56,903 bases of DNA from GWB1-37-8 sp964603935 (GTDB lineage: Bacteria; Patescibacteriota; Microgenomatia; Levybacterales; UBA12049): assembly GCA_964603935.1 (NCBI GenBank), contig CAZRWL010000005.1, positions 1-56,903 of the forward strand, read 5' to 3'. A model generated the notes under the pieces. The model was given only the letters and a program-made list of their open reading frames with translations. It searched no databases and was not told the origin of the DNA. Below, in pieces: positions 24,852-33,842 of the stretch (its first letter is position 1; each line of letters begins with the position of its first letter). Position numbers and translations under genes: made by a program.

Positions 24852-25496
24852 ATGGGACAAAAAGTTAATCCGCAAATTTTAAGACTTGGGTCAATCTATA
24901 ATTGGAGCAGCCGCTGGTTTGATGATAAAAAATACAAAGACGTTCTTTTGGAAGACTACAAGTTAAGGCGCGCTCTTATGTCAAAACTTGAAAACGCCGG
25001 AGTTTCGGACATAGAGATAGAAAGGTCTATAAATAGTTTAAAATTAACAGTTAATGTATCAAGGCCCGGTATGGTGATCGGAAGGGCAGGATCGGGTCTG
25101 GAAGAATTAAAAGATTATTTATATAAATTTTTGAATATTAAGAAAAATGCTAAGTCCGCGCCGAAAATAGACATAAGGATAGAGCCTATTAAAGAGCCCA
25201 ATCTGGATGCTTTTCTTGTCGCGAAAAATATTTCTGATCAATTGACAAAACGCATGCCTCACAGAAGGGTTCTTGTCCAAACAGTCGAAAGAGTTATGGG
25301 ATCGGGAGCAAAAGGAGTAAGAATTGTTATTTCGGGCAGAGTCGGAGGAGCGGAAATAGGAAGAAGAGAGAAAATGCAAAAAGGTACAGTTCCATTATCA
25401 ACCATTAGGGAAAGAATTGGTTTTGCCAGCGTTCCCGCTCTCACTCAAAAAGGCTATATCGGAGTAAAAGTTTGGATAAATAAGGGGGAGAAATAA
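24852..25496 (+). CDS. rpsC: 30S ribosomal protein S3
   Basis: 214 aa from ATG 24852 (MGQKVNPQILRLG), 6 nt after a clear AGGAG. The KH domain (VNVSRPGMVIGRAGSGLEELKDYL) and the C-terminal half (GAKGVRIVISGRVGGAEIGRRE) are intact. Part of the mRNA entry site. Confidence 0.96.
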   Translation: MGQKVNPQILRLGSIYNWSSRWFDDKKYKDVLLEDYKLRRALMSKLENAGVSDIEIERSINSLKLTVNVSRPGMVIGRAGSGLEELKDYLYKFLNIKKNAKSAPKIDIRIEPIKEPNLDAFLVAKNISDQLTKRMPHRRVLVQTVERVMGSGAKGVRIVISGRVGGAEIGRREKMQKGTVPLSTIRERIGFASVPALTQKGYIGVKVWINKGEK

Positions 25497-25498
25497 TT

Positions 25499-25918
25499 AT
25501 GTTGGTGCCAAAAAGAGCAAAATACAGAAAACAGCAAAAAGGAACAATAAGAGGAAAAGCTCATAAAGGAGTTAAAATTTCTTTTGGTGAATATGGCCTT
25601 TTGTCCGAAGGGAAAGGTTTAATTACCAGTAGACAAATAGAGGCGGCCAGGCGTGCTATAACTCACTATACTCAAAGAGGGGGAAGACTTTGGATAAGAA
25701 TTTTTCCTGACAAACCCATTACTCAAAAACCGGCAGAAACCAGAATGGGCGGAGGCAAAGGAGACGTAGTGGGATTTGCAGCGCCCGTAAAGGAAGGAAG
25801 AATGCTTTTTGAGATGGGTGGAGTTACAAGGGAAATTGCGTTTGCCGCCTTGAGGCTTGCGTCCTACAAGCTAAATGTCAAAACAAGAATTGCGGTAAAA
25901 TCAGAATATCATATTTAA
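25499..25918 (+). CDS. rplP: 50S ribosomal protein L16
   Basis: 139 aa. MLVPKRAKYRKQQKG, ISFGEYGLLSEGKGLITSRQIEAARRAI and RMGGGKGDVVGFAAPVKEG are diagnostic. Two nt after rpsC. Confidence 0.96.
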   Translation: MLVPKRAKYRKQQKGTIRGKAHKGVKISFGEYGLLSEGKGLITSRQIEAARRAITHYTQRGGRLWIRIFPDKPITQKPAETRMGGGKGDVVGFAAPVKEGRMLFEMGGVTREIAFAALRLASYKLNVKTRIAVKSEYHI

Positions 25919-25920
25919 AT

Positions 25921-26139
25921 ATGAGAACAAAAGATAAAAAAGAATTGCATTTAAAGAGTTTGGAAGAGCTCAAGAATTTGATTGTTCAGGCAAAAGATGC
26001 GCTTGCCGGCTTGAAGCTGGATAAAACACAAAATAAACTTAAGAACCCGCGCCTGCTTTTTATAAAGAGAAGGGAAATTGCGCAAATGCTAACTGTCGCA
26101 AGAGGAAAAGAATTGGCTTTAGAGAGTAAAAAAATATGA
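25921..26139 (+). CDS. rpmC: 50S ribosomal protein L29
   Basis: 72 aa. Two-helix protein with DKKELHLKSLEELKNLIVQAK and IKRREIAQMLTVARGKE. Located between L16 and S17 as usual; its stop overlaps the rpsQ start (ATGA). Confidence 0.9.
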   Translation: MRTKDKKELHLKSLEELKNLIVQAKDALAGLKLDKTQNKLKNPRLLFIKRREIAQMLTVARGKELALESKKI

Positions 26140-26381
26140 CAAAAGTATTGGATGGAGTCGTTGTTTCGGTTAAAATGCAAAAAACTGCAATAATCAGCGT
26201 GTTGATGCGATATCCTCATCCGCTGTATAAAAAACTTATTAAGAAAAGCAATAAGATAAGCGCAGATGTTTCAAGTTTTACGCCCTCTGTCGGCGACAGG
26301 GTAAAAATTGCCGAGACAAAACCAATGTCAAAAACCAAACATTTTAAGATAGTGGAGGTTATGAAAAATGGTTCAGCATAG
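26136..26381 (+). CDS. rpsQ: 30S ribosomal protein S17
   Basis: 81 aa OB-fold rRNA-binding protein. LDGVVVSVKMQKTAIISV, VGDRVKIAETKPMSKTKHFKIVEV are typical. Overlaps rpmC by 4 nt and rplN by 14 nt. Confidence 0.94.
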   Translation: MTKVLDGVVVSVKMQKTAIISVLMRYPHPLYKKLIKKSNKISADVSSFTPSVGDRVKIAETKPMSKTKHFKIVEVMKNGSA

Positions 26382-26742
26382 GACAATATTAAAAGTTGCG
26401 GATAATTCTGGGGCAAAAGCGCTTCAGGTTGTTCATGTCTTTGGAGGATCCAAAAGAAGATATGGATATGTCGGCGACGTATTGAACTGCGTAGTTAAAG
26501 GGGCAAGCTCTATCGGAACAGTTAAGGATAGTCAAATCGTAAAAGTTGTTCTTGTGAGAACCAGAAAGGAAAAAAGAAGGCCGGATGGATCTTTTATTAG
26601 ATTTTCCGATAATGCCGGAGTTGTAATAGATAATGTTCAAGATAAAAATCCGATAGGAACAAGAGTTTTTGGGCCCATAGCCCGCGAGGTAAAAGAAAAA
26701 GGTTTTTTAAAAATTGCAAGCATGGCGATTGAAGTAATTTAA
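26368..26742 (+). CDS. rplN: 50S ribosomal protein L14
   Basis: 124 aa. VQHRTILKVADNSGAKALQVVHV and RRPDGSFIRFSDNAGVVI are conserved; the ending FLKIASMAIEVI fits the family. Start inside the rpsQ end gives translational coupling. Confidence 0.96.
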   Translation: MVQHRTILKVADNSGAKALQVVHVFGGSKRRYGYVGDVLNCVVKGASSIGTVKDSQIVKVVLVRTRKEKRRPDGSFIRFSDNAGVVIDNVQDKNPIGTRVFGPIAREVKEKGFLKIASMAIEVI

Positions 26743-26750
26743 TCTTAATT

Positions 26751-27056
26751 ATGAAATTAAAAAAAGGAGACAGTGTTAAAATAGTTTCGGGAAAAGATAA
26801 AGGTAAAATTGCAAAAATAGAGAAAGTTTTCTTAAAGCTCGAAAAAGTTTTGGTAACAGGAATCAATCAATACAAAAGACATCTTAAGGCGCGGTCTCAA
26901 AATCAGCCTTCGGAAATAGTTACGGTTACAAAACCCTTGTCTCTGTCTAATGTCGCGCTTGTCTGTCCGCATTGCAAATTGCAAACTCGCGTTGGATTTA
27001 AAATAGAGAAAAGTGGTAAAATCAGAGTTTGCAGAAAGTGCGATAAGAAAATATAG
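26751..27056 (+). CDS. rplX: 50S ribosomal protein L24
   Basis: 101 aa. KOW motif KLKKGDSVKIVSGKDKGKIAKI at the N-terminus, and a C-terminal VALVCPHC...RVCRKCDKKI with two CxxC pairs, so a zinc-binding form. Confidence 0.95.
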   Translation: MKLKKGDSVKIVSGKDKGKIAKIEKVFLKLEKVLVTGINQYKRHLKARSQNQPSEIVTVTKPLSLSNVALVCPHCKLQTRVGFKIEKSGKIRVCRKCDKKI

Positions 27057-27068
27057 TTTTAAGCTCAT

Positions 27069-27608
27069 ATGGATAACTTGCAAAATAGATTTAGGAAACA
27101 AATCAAAGATGCATTGCAAAAAGAAATGGAACTTAAAAATTCCATGGCTGTTGCGCGCCTTTCGAAAATAGTAATTAATATGGGAGTAAAAGACGCATTA
27201 CTGGATAAGAAAAACTTAGAAAAAGCAAGTCTGATTATGGCTGCCATTACGGGGCAAAAGCCTAAGTGGACTTCTGCTAAAAAGTCCATATCTTCCTTTA
27301 AGCTAAGAGAGGGTGATAAAATAGGATTGGTTGTAACATTGAGAGGGCGTAAAATGTATGATTTTTTTGAAAGATTAATCAGCGTTGTAATGCCCAGGTT
27401 TAGAGATTTTCACGGTGTAAAAAAAGACAGCTTTGACGGGAACGGTAATTATACTCTGGGCTTTACGGAAAGTACGGTTTTTCCGGAAATTGACCCGGGA
27501 AAAATTGATAAGATACAGGGGTTTGAAATCAGCATTGTTACAACTGCCAAGGATGACAAAGGCGGTTTTGCATTACTAAAAGCAATGGGAATGCCCTTTG
27601 TAAAATAA
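27069..27608 (+). CDS. rplE: 50S ribosomal protein L5
   Basis: 179 aa. ITGQKPKWTSAKKSISSFKLREG, MYDFFERLISVVMPRFRDF and FPEIDPGKIDKIQGFEI identify L5, the 5S rRNA-binding protein. Confidence 0.96.
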   Translation: MDNLQNRFRKQIKDALQKEMELKNSMAVARLSKIVINMGVKDALLDKKNLEKASLIMAAITGQKPKWTSAKKSISSFKLREGDKIGLVVTLRGRKMYDFFERLISVVMPRFRDFHGVKKDSFDGNGNYTLGFTESTVFPEIDPGKIDKIQGFEISIVTTAKDDKGGFALLKAMGMPFVK

Positions 27609-27612
27609 TTTT

Positions 27613-27798
27613 ATGGCTAAAAAATCTAACATAATCAAGGCAAGAAGTAAGCCAAAATATAAAGTAAGACACAAAAATACATGCAACATATGCGGTAGAA
27701 ACAGGGCCTACATGAGGCGCTTTGGTCTGTGCAGATTATGTTTTAGAGAACTTGCCTTAAAGGGGCAATTACCGGGAGTAGTTAAATCAAGCTGGTAA
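27613..27798 (+). CDS. rpsN: 30S ribosomal protein S14, zinc type
   Basis: 61 aa short form with CNICGRNRAYMRRFGLCRLC, i.e. two CxxC pairs binding zinc, and LPGVVKSSW at the end. Located between L5 and S8. Confidence 0.96.
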   Translation: MAKKSNIIKARSKPKYKVRHKNTCNICGRNRAYMRRFGLCRLCFRELALKGQLPGVVKSSW

Positions 27799-27814
27799 TA
27801 GGATTGTCGAATCT

Positions 27815-28207
27815 ATGAATTACAGAATTTCGGATTTAATAATAAGAATTAAAAATGCGGTTATGGCCGGAAGGAAAGAAGTTGCTCTGGATGATTTGAA
27901 AATCAATAAGGCAATTTTAAAAGTTCTGGTAAGTGAGGGATTTTTAGAAAATTTTAAGGCAGAAATAATAGCCAACAGGAAGGCTTTGATTGCAAAAATA
28001 AAGTACGAAAAGAGAAATCCTGTCCTGACAGATCTTTTGGTTGTTTCCAAGCCTTCTTTGCGTAAGTATATTGGCGCTTCCGATATCCTTGATGTTCAAA
28101 GAAAGGGTAGACACACAATAATACTTTCAACCAGTAAGGGAATTATGACAGGCAGAGAAGCTTTAAAGAAAAAAATTGGAGGAGAAGTTCTGTTTAGAAT
28201 TTGGTAA
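27815..28207 (+). CDS. rpsH: 30S ribosomal protein S8
   Basis: 130 aa. SDLIIRIKNAVMAGRKEV and the C-terminal HTIILSTSKGIMTGREALKKKIGGEVLFRIW are characteristic. In E. coli S8 regulates its own operon; no comparable leader is visible here. Confidence 0.96.
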   Translation: MNYRISDLIIRIKNAVMAGRKEVALDDLKINKAILKVLVSEGFLENFKAEIIANRKALIAKIKYEKRNPVLTDLLVVSKPSLRKYIGASDILDVQRKGRHTIILSTSKGIMTGREALKKKIGGEVLFRIW

Positions 28208-28213
28208 AAAAAT

Positions 28214-28765
28214 ATGTCGAAACTTGCAAAAATACCGGTTCGCATCCCTGAGGGTGTAAATGTAACCTTTGAAAACGATACAATTAAGGTAAGCGGAGCC
28301 AAGGGAAATCTTTCTTTCGGTATTCCCGGGGGAGTGGATGTAAAAATACTGGAAGGACGTTTACTGGTCGCTCCAAAAGATAAAGAAAATGAAGGATTGA
28401 AGCCGGCATTAGGATTAACAAGAGCAATGATTTCAAATATGGTTACAGGAGTAAGCGGCGGATTTGAAAAAAAACTTGAACTTTCAGGAGTAGGTTACAG
28501 AGCTCAGGTTAGCGGCCGGGATATTACTATTTCAGTTGGCTTTTCTCATCCTGTAAAAATTACGTCGCCTGAGGGATTGGAGTTTGCGGTTTCCGACAAT
28601 ATCATAACAATTGCTGGAGCAAATAAGGATATGGTTGGAAATATGGCAGCTTTCATAAGAGGAATCCGGCCGCCCGAACCATATAAAGGAAAAGGTATTA
28701 AATATAAGAACGAAAAAATAAGAAGAAAAGTTGGAAAAGCAGCAAAAGCGCTGGGAGCAAAATAA
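28214..28765 (+). CDS. rplF: 50S ribosomal protein L6
   Basis: 183 aa. Two L6 repeats; KLELSGVGYRAQVSGRDI and the ending RRPPEPYKGKGIKY-type motif (RPPEPYKGKGIKYKNEKIRR) are clear. Confidence 0.96.
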   Translation: MSKLAKIPVRIPEGVNVTFENDTIKVSGAKGNLSFGIPGGVDVKILEGRLLVAPKDKENEGLKPALGLTRAMISNMVTGVSGGFEKKLELSGVGYRAQVSGRDITISVGFSHPVKITSPEGLEFAVSDNIITIAGANKDMVGNMAAFIRGIRPPEPYKGKGIKYKNEKIRRKVGKAAKALGAK

Positions 28766-28778
28766 CTTAAAAATTAAA

Positions 28779-29120
28779 ATGAAAAACATAAAATTAAGAC
28801 GACAAATTAGGACAAGGTCAAAGATTAAGGGAACGCAGGATAGGCCGAGATTGTCGGTGTTTATATCCAACCGTTTTGTATACGCGCAATTAATAGATGA
28901 TGAGGCGAGAAAAACAATTGTTGGAGTTTCAGAAAAGCATCTTAAAGAAAAAATAACAGCGGGAAAAATCGCAAAAGCAAAAGCTGTAGGAATTTTACTG
29001 GCAGAAAAAGCAAAGACAAAGAAAATTAAAAAAGCAGTATTCGATAGAGGCAGTTATCCATATCATGGAAGAGCAAAGGGAGTAGCTGATGGTGCCAGGG
29101 AAGGAGGACTGGAATTCTAA
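28779..29120 (+). CDS. rplR: 50S ribosomal protein L18
   Basis: 113 aa from ATG 28779 (MKNIKLRRQ). RPRLSVFISNRFVYAQLIDDE and VFDRGSYPYHGRAKGVADGAREGG are typical. A longer frame starting inside rplF was rejected because the extension shows no L18 similarity. Its stop shares a base with the rpsE start (TAATG). Confidence 0.95.
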   Translation: MKNIKLRRQIRTRSKIKGTQDRPRLSVFISNRFVYAQLIDDEARKTIVGVSEKHLKEKITAGKIAKAKAVGILLAEKAKTKKIKKAVFDRGSYPYHGRAKGVADGAREGGLEF

Positions 29121-29626
29121 TGAACGATACAAGAAATTATAGAGATAGGCCTACAGACGGATTTGAAGAAAAAATAGTTCAAGTCAATAGAGTTTCTAAA
29201 AAAACAAAAGGCGGAAACAAAATTGGATTTTCAGTTTTGACAGTTGTCGGGAATAAAAAAGGAAAAGTAGGAGTAGGGCTTGGAAAAGGCCCCGAAATAG
29301 CATCTGCTATAAAAAAAGGAGTTTTGCTTGGAAAAAAACACATTATAGATGTGCCTATTATTAACGGTACAATCCCTTTCGAGTTTACTATAAAGCTGGG
29401 TGCGGCAAAAGTAATGCTAAAACCGGCACCGCGAGGATCAGGCGTAATAGCAGGGGGAGCAGTCAGGAGTGTTGTTGCTTTGGCAGGAATAGAAAATATT
29501 TCATCAAAAGTAATGGGCACTAAGAATCAGGCAAGCAATGTTTATGCAACAATCGAAGCATTGAGGCGTTTAACTGATAGGTATCATAAAAATAGCAGGA
29601 TAAGAGCTGCAAGGTCTAAAAAATAA
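29120..29626 (+). CDS. rpsE: 30S ribosomal protein S5
   Basis: 168 aa. DGFEEKIVQVNRVSKKTKGG, VGVGLGKGPEIASAIKKG and APRGSGVIAGGAVRSVVALAGI are standard. rplO follows after 3 nt; the L30 gene that usually lies between them is absent. Confidence 0.96.
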   Translation: MNDTRNYRDRPTDGFEEKIVQVNRVSKKTKGGNKIGFSVLTVVGNKKGKVGVGLGKGPEIASAIKKGVLLGKKHIIDVPIINGTIPFEFTIKLGAAKVMLKPAPRGSGVIAGGAVRSVVALAGIENISSKVMGTKNQASNVYATIEALRRLTDRYHKNSRIRAARSKK

Positions 29627-29629
29627 TTT

Positions 29630-30070
29630 ATGAAGCTTTCGTCTTTGAAGAAAATTACGAAAACAAAACACAAAAGGCTTGGTCAGGGTCACGGGTCAGG
29701 TCGTGGCAAAACAGCGGGACGCGGAACCAAAGGACAAAACGCCAAAGGAGCGAGATCCCTCTCTTTTGAAGGAGGAGCGCTTCCCCTTATTAAAAGACTT
29801 CCGTTTATGAAAGGAAAAGGGAAAAACAAATCCTTTAACAAAGGGCATATTGGCATAAACGTTAAAGCTCTTAATTTATTAAAAAAAGGAAGCGTAGTAG
29901 ATGTTAAATCTCTTATTGAAAATAGAATTGCAGATCGCGATCTTGCCAAAAAGCATGGTGTTAAGATTTTGGGAGACGGAGAGATTTCCGTTTCTCTGGT
30001 TGTAAAATTGCCTGTATCGAAAAACGCTCTGAAGAAAATTGAACAAGCCGGCGGAAAAGTAGAAATTTAA
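29630..30070 (+). CDS. rplO: 50S ribosomal protein L15
   Basis: 146 aa. KRLGQGHGSGRGKTAGRGTKGQ and FEGGALPLIKRLPFMKGK at the N-terminus, ALKKIEQAGGKVEI at the C-terminus. Directly before secY. Confidence 0.96.
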   Translation: MKLSSLKKITKTKHKRLGQGHGSGRGKTAGRGTKGQNAKGARSLSFEGGALPLIKRLPFMKGKGKNKSFNKGHIGINVKALNLLKKGSVVDVKSLIENRIADRDLAKKHGVKILGDGEISVSLVVKLPVSKNALKKIEQAGGKVEI

Positions 30071-30080
30071 AATTTTCTAG

Positions 30081-31367
30081 ATGAACAATATTTTTGGGAT
30101 TTTTAGCAAAAGCATAAAAACTCCTGACGTAAGAAGAAAGCTTTTGTTTACGGGAGCTATCTTTATTGTATTTAGAATTTTTGCCCACATACCCGTTGCA
30201 GGCGTAAATTTGGAAGCTCTGAAATCTCTTTTTTCACAAAATCAATTTTTGGGACTTTTGGATATTTTTTCAGGAGGAACACTTGCTAATTTTTCCGTAA
30301 TGGCATTGGGACTTAATCCTTACATTAATGCTTCTATTATTTTACAGCTTTTAACGATGGTTTTTCCCAAGCTTGAAGCTCTTTCCAAAGAAGGAGAGCA
30401 AGGCAGACAGAAGATAAATCAGTATACAAGAATGCTTACCGTTCCTCTGGCAATTTTACAGTCAATTGGAATGTATGCGCTTCTGCGCAGTCAGGGAATT
30501 ATTCCGACCTTAAGCTCAATTAATGTTTTTTCTTTTGTCGCAACAATGACTGCGGGAACGATGCTTTTGGTTTGGCTGGGGGAATTAATTTCGGAAAAAG
30601 GAGTCGGAAACGGAATCTCCCTTCTTATATTTGCGGGAATTGTAGGGAGAATTCCTGTTATTTTCGGACAAACCGCTTCAACGGCAAGCGCAAATAATTT
30701 TTTCAATTTAATAATTTTTCTAGCAATGGGACTTTTGGTCATAGCATCGATAATTTTTATAAATGAAGGTACTCGTAAGATAACTGTTTATTATGCAAAA
30801 AGAGTCAGAGGAAACAAGATGTATGGAGGACAGTCAACGCATCTTCCTCTTAGGGTGAACCAAGCCGGAGTCATCCCGATAATTTTTGCCGTTTCCTTAG
30901 TTCTTCTCCCTTCAATAGTTGCAAATTATTTAACCGCTTCACCCAATAAAATATTAAGTAATATTGCAGCCGGCATTACCGGTTTGTTTGCGCCGGAGGG
31001 CATATTTTATAATAGTTTTTATTTCCTGCTGGTTGTTGGTTTTACGTATTTCTATACGGCTGTAATTTTTAATCCAAAAAAGATATCTGAGGAAATACAA
31101 AAATACGGAGGGTTTATCCCGGGCATTAGACCTGGAACTCCGACTGCGGGCTATCTAAATTATGTGTTGACCCGTATAACATTGGCAGGGGCAATCTTCT
31201 TGGGCATTATCGCAATCTTTCCCACCATCGCTAAGGCTTTTACCAATGTCCAGACACTCCTGTTGGGAGGGACAGGAATTTTAATCGTTGTTTCGGTAGT
31301 TTTGGAAACCATTAAGGCAATTGAAGCGCAATTAGTCATGAGAAATTACGAAGGATATAATAAGTAA
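30081..31367 (+). CDS. secY: Protein translocase subunit SecY
   Basis: 428 aa, ten predicted membrane helices. The plug and first helices (LGLLDIFSGGTLANFSVMALGLNPYINASII), the cytoplasmic loop with RKITVYYAKRVRGNKMYGGQSTHLPLRVNQAGVIPIIFA and the FIPGIRPGTPT loop are conserved. It forms the Sec channel with SecE and SecG, encoded elsewhere. Its stop overlaps the adk start. Confidence 0.97.
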   Translation: MNNIFGIFSKSIKTPDVRRKLLFTGAIFIVFRIFAHIPVAGVNLEALKSLFSQNQFLGLLDIFSGGTLANFSVMALGLNPYINASIILQLLTMVFPKLEALSKEGEQGRQKINQYTRMLTVPLAILQSIGMYALLRSQGIIPTLSSINVFSFVATMTAGTMLLVWLGELISEKGVGNGISLLIFAGIVGRIPVIFGQTASTASANNFFNLIIFLAMGLLVIASIIFINEGTRKITVYYAKRVRGNKMYGGQSTHLPLRVNQAGVIPIIFAVSLVLLPSIVANYLTASPNKILSNIAAGITGLFAPEGIFYNSFYFLLVVGFTYFYTAVIFNPKKISEEIQKYGGFIPGIRPGTPTAGYLNYVLTRITLAGAIFLGIIAIFPTIAKAFTNVQTLLLGGTGILIVVSVVLETIKAIEAQLVMRNYEGYNK

Positions 31368-31903
31368 TGAAAATTATACTGATAGGAATTCAAGGAGCGG
31401 GAAAATCAACTCAAGGCAATCTTTTGTCCGAAAAACTTAATATTCCTTATCTTTCAACAGGGCATATTTTTAGGGAAATGGCAAAAGAAAAAACTCCTTT
31501 GGGACGCTACATCAAGGAAGTAATGAATGCGGGCTACCTTATTCCGGATGATAAAACAGTTGGGATAGTAAGCGAATACTTAAGAAAACCCGAATACAAA
31601 AAAGGATATATTCTTGATGGTTTTCCAAGAACTATAGAGCAAGTAAAAATGTTTGAGAATGGAGTCGATAAGGTTATCTATCTGCAAGTTTCGGATAAAG
31701 AAGCCTTGTGGAGACTTTCTTATAGAAACGGAGAAGGAAGAGAGGACGAAACATTAACAGCAATCCGAAAAAGAATTGAACTATTCCATAAATTAACAGA
31801 ACCTGTTCTGGGCTATTACAGACAAAAGGGGGCACTAGCAGAAATTGACGGAGAAAAATCCATAGAAGATATTCGCAAGGAGATTTTGGAGAAGATAAAA
31901 TAA
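31367..31903 (+). CDS. adk: Adenylate kinase, short form
   Basis: 178 aa. P-loop GIQGAGKST (Gln where most have Pro) and GYILDGFPRTIEQ. The LID region is reduced to a short loop (SYRNGEGREDE), so zinc or hydrophobic LID residues are missing. Catalyses ATP + AMP to 2 ADP. Standard neighbour of secY. Confidence 0.88.
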   Translation: MKIILIGIQGAGKSTQGNLLSEKLNIPYLSTGHIFREMAKEKTPLGRYIKEVMNAGYLIPDDKTVGIVSEYLRKPEYKKGYILDGFPRTIEQVKMFENGVDKVIYLQVSDKEALWRLSYRNGEGREDETLTAIRKRIELFHKLTEPVLGYYRQKGALAEIDGEKSIEDIRKEILEKIK

Positions 31904-31930
31904 CTCATCCTCTTAATTTTATTGATACTT

Positions 31931-32632
31931 ATGAATAATCCAATAAAAATTGCAATAGACGGTCCGGTTGGTTCAGGCAAAGGAACTTTGGCAATTGCCT
32001 TAGCAAAAAAATTGGACGCTATCTATGTTTATACAGGCGCTATGTATAGGGAGCTTGCCTTGGCGTGTCTCAGGGAGAAAACAGATTTGAAAAATGAAGC
32101 AATGGTGTTGAAAATTCTAGATAAGATATCCATCGAGCTTAAACAATCAGAAGATGGGATAAAAGCTTTTTTAAACAACGAAGATGTAAGTAGCGAAATA
32201 TTTAAGCCATATGTCAGCAAAGCAGTTCCGGTAGTGTCTGCGCTTTCAAAAGTAAGACATGAAATGGTTTTGAGGCAAAGAAAAATGGCAAAGGAGGCAA
32301 TCAATAGCGGGAAAAGCGTTGTGATGGAGGGGCGCGATATCACAACTGATGTTATTCCTGATGCGGACATTAAAATTTATTTGACAGCGGATATAAAAAG
32401 GAGAGCGGAAAGAAGACTTAATCAGTTTCTGGATAAGGGGATAGAGATTAATTTCGATGATGTTTTAAGGGACTTGAAAGAGAGGGATGAGCAAGATATG
32501 AAAAGGGCAGCGTCTCCTCTGAGAATTGCGCAAGACGCAGTAGTTATAGATACCACAGATGACACGATAGTCCAAACAGTAGACAGGGTTATAGGAAAAT
32601 TAAAAGAGAAAAACTTAATATGGCCGATTTAA
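31931..32632 (+). CDS. cmk: Cytidylate kinase
   Basis: 233 aa from ATG 31931; the TTG nine bases earlier is unlikely. IAIDGPVGSGKGTLA, GAMYRELAL, VMEGRDITTDVIPDADIKIYLTA and ERDEQDMKRAASPL identify it. Phosphorylates CMP/dCMP. In the secY-adk-cmk-map order; its end overlaps map by 13 nt. Confidence 0.93.
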   Translation: MNNPIKIAIDGPVGSGKGTLAIALAKKLDAIYVYTGAMYRELALACLREKTDLKNEAMVLKILDKISIELKQSEDGIKAFLNNEDVSSEIFKPYVSKAVPVVSALSKVRHEMVLRQRKMAKEAINSGKSVVMEGRDITTDVIPDADIKIYLTADIKRRAERRLNQFLDKGIEINFDDVLRDLKERDEQDMKRAASPLRIAQDAVVIDTTDDTIVQTVDRVIGKLKEKNLIWPI

Positions 32633-33435
32633 AAACGGAAAAGGAGATTGAGATAATGCGGGTATGCGGGAAAATTCTCGCTGAAGTATTGTTTAAGCTT
32701 TTGGAGCATGCAAAAGTAGGAGTCTCGGAATTGGAGCTTGACCAATTAGCGGAGAAATTAATTCTAGAAAAAGGGGCAGAGCCGGGATTTAAAAAAGTTA
32801 AGGGCTATAGACACACAATTTGTATTTCCACCAACGATGTTGTTGTTCATGGAATTCCAACAGACTATAAATTAAAAGAAGGGGATGTGGTTGGAATAGA
32901 TTGCGGAGTTTATTATAAAGGATTTCATACGGATATGGCGGAAACCATAAAAGTCAAAAGTCAAAAATCAAAAATCCCCACTTCGTCCCGCTCAGCGGGA
33001 CTTCGAGGGGCAAGCAAAATTCAAAAATCGTATGAGATTGATAAGTTTTTGCAAACTGGGGAGAGGGCGATGTGGGAAGGGATAAAAGCTGCTAAATTAG
33101 GAAATAAGATTGGCGATATCTCAAAATCCATCCAAGATGTTGTTGAGGGGCAGGGATACTCTGTCGTAAGAAGTTTAATAGGTCATGGTGTGGGAAGGGA
33201 ACTGCATGAAGACCCTGAAGTTCCGGGTTTTTTGGATGGGCCTATTGCTAAAACTCCTATTTTGCAAGAAGGCATGACGATTGCGATTGAGGTAATCTAT
33301 AACATGGGTAAGAGTGATGTTGAATATTTAAATCACGATGGCTGGACAATTAAAAGTAAGGATGGCAGTCTGTCCGGACTTTTCGAGAGAACAATAGTCA
33401 TTACAAGTAGCGGGTCTTTCGTATTAACTAAATAG
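32620..33435 (+). CDS. map: Methionine aminopeptidase with in-frame palindromic element
   Basis: 271 aa type I enzyme removing initiator Met. Metal ligands are all visible: Asp in GIDCGV, Asp in FHTDMAETI, His in IGHGVGRELHEDP, Glu in AIEV and Glu in LFERTIV. Between the second Asp strand and the next helix, residues 111-137 are an extra Ser/Lys-rich stretch (KSQKSKIPTSSRSAGLRGAS) encoded by the 44-bp palindromic element 32976-33019. It lies in a surface loop of known structures, so the enzyme should still work. Starts inside cmk. Confidence 0.95.
   Translation: MADLKTEKEIEIMRVCGKILAEVLFKLLEHAKVGVSELELDQLAEKLILEKGAEPGFKKVKGYRHTICISTNDVVVHGIPTDYKLKEGDVVGIDCGVYYKGFHTDMAETIKVKSQKSKIPTSSRSAGLRGASKIQKSYEIDKFLQTGERAMWEGIKAAKLGNKIGDISKSIQDVVEGQGYSVVRSLIGHGVGRELHEDPEVPGFLDGPIAKTPILQEGMTIAIEVIYNMGKSDVEYLNHDGWTIKSKDGSLSGLFERTIVITSSGSFVLTK
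32976..33019 (+). repeat. 44-bp palindromic element inside map
   Basis: Starts CCCCACTTCGTCCCGCTCAG and contains TCCCGC-TCA-GCGGGA with outer CCCC/GGGG arms. It differs at one base from the copy inside mvaA (41991-42034), where it is read in a different frame. Flanked on both sides by TCAAAAAT-type words, as is the mvaA copy. Confidence 0.9.
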
Positions 33436-33438
33436 TGT

Positions 33439-33467
33439 TTGCTCTTTCCAGGCTGTTTTGATATAAT
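33439..33467 (+). promoter_or_regulatory. Predicted promoter of infA-rpmJ-rpsM operon
   Basis: TTGCTC (33439-33444), 17-nt spacer, TATAAT (33462-33467). It is followed by a weak hairpin (CAAAAG 33475-33480, CTTTTG 33488-33493) plus T-run just before the infA ATG, a possible attenuator. Confidence 0.65.
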
Positions 33468-33501
33468 AATAATTCAAAAGTCAAAGGCTTTTGGTTTTTT
33501 T

Positions 33502-33720
33502 ATGGCTCATCAGGGATCGTTTGAAATAGAAGGAGTTGTCAAGGAGTCTTTGCCCAACACCCTTTTTAGGGTAGAGCTGGAAAATGGATCATTAATTCTT
33601 TGTCATTTATCAGGCAGAATGAGGGTAAACTTTATCAAAATACTGCCCGGAGACAAAGTAAGGATTGAAATGACCCCATACGACAAGACAAAAGGAAGAA
33701 TAGTATATCGGTATAAATAA
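33502..33720 (+). CDS. infA: Translation initiation factor IF-1
   Basis: 72 aa from ATG 33502. FEIEGVVKESLPNTLFRVELENG and PGDKVRIEMTPYDKTKGRIVYR are diagnostic. A frame starting 21 codons earlier was rejected because it contains the promoter. Confidence 0.96.
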   Translation: MAHQGSFEIEGVVKESLPNTLFRVELENGSLILCHLSGRMRVNFIKILPGDKVRIEMTPYDKTKGRIVYRYK

Positions 33721-33723
33721 ATT

Positions 33724-33837
33724 ATGAAGGTTCAGAGCAGCGTTAATAAAAGATGCGCTAAATGTAAAATAATAAGACGAAGAAATGTTGTAAGAGTTGT
33801 TTGCGAAAATCCAAAACACAAACAAAGACAAGGATGA
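33724..33837 (+). CDS. rpmJ: 50S ribosomal protein L36
   Basis: 37 aa, zinc form: MKVQSSVNKRCAKCK, then VVCENPKHKQRQG, i.e. CxxC, C and H ligands. Located between infA and rpsM as usual. Stops with TGA, which is evidence against UGA recoding in this genome. Confidence 0.95.
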   Translation: MKVQSSVNKRCAKCKIIRRRNVVRVVCENPKHKQRQG

Positions 33838-33842
33838 TTCAA

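Noticed and set aside
29627..29629. Possible L30 gene between rpsE and rplO
   Set aside because: Only 3 nt separate the two genes, so L30 is absent here.
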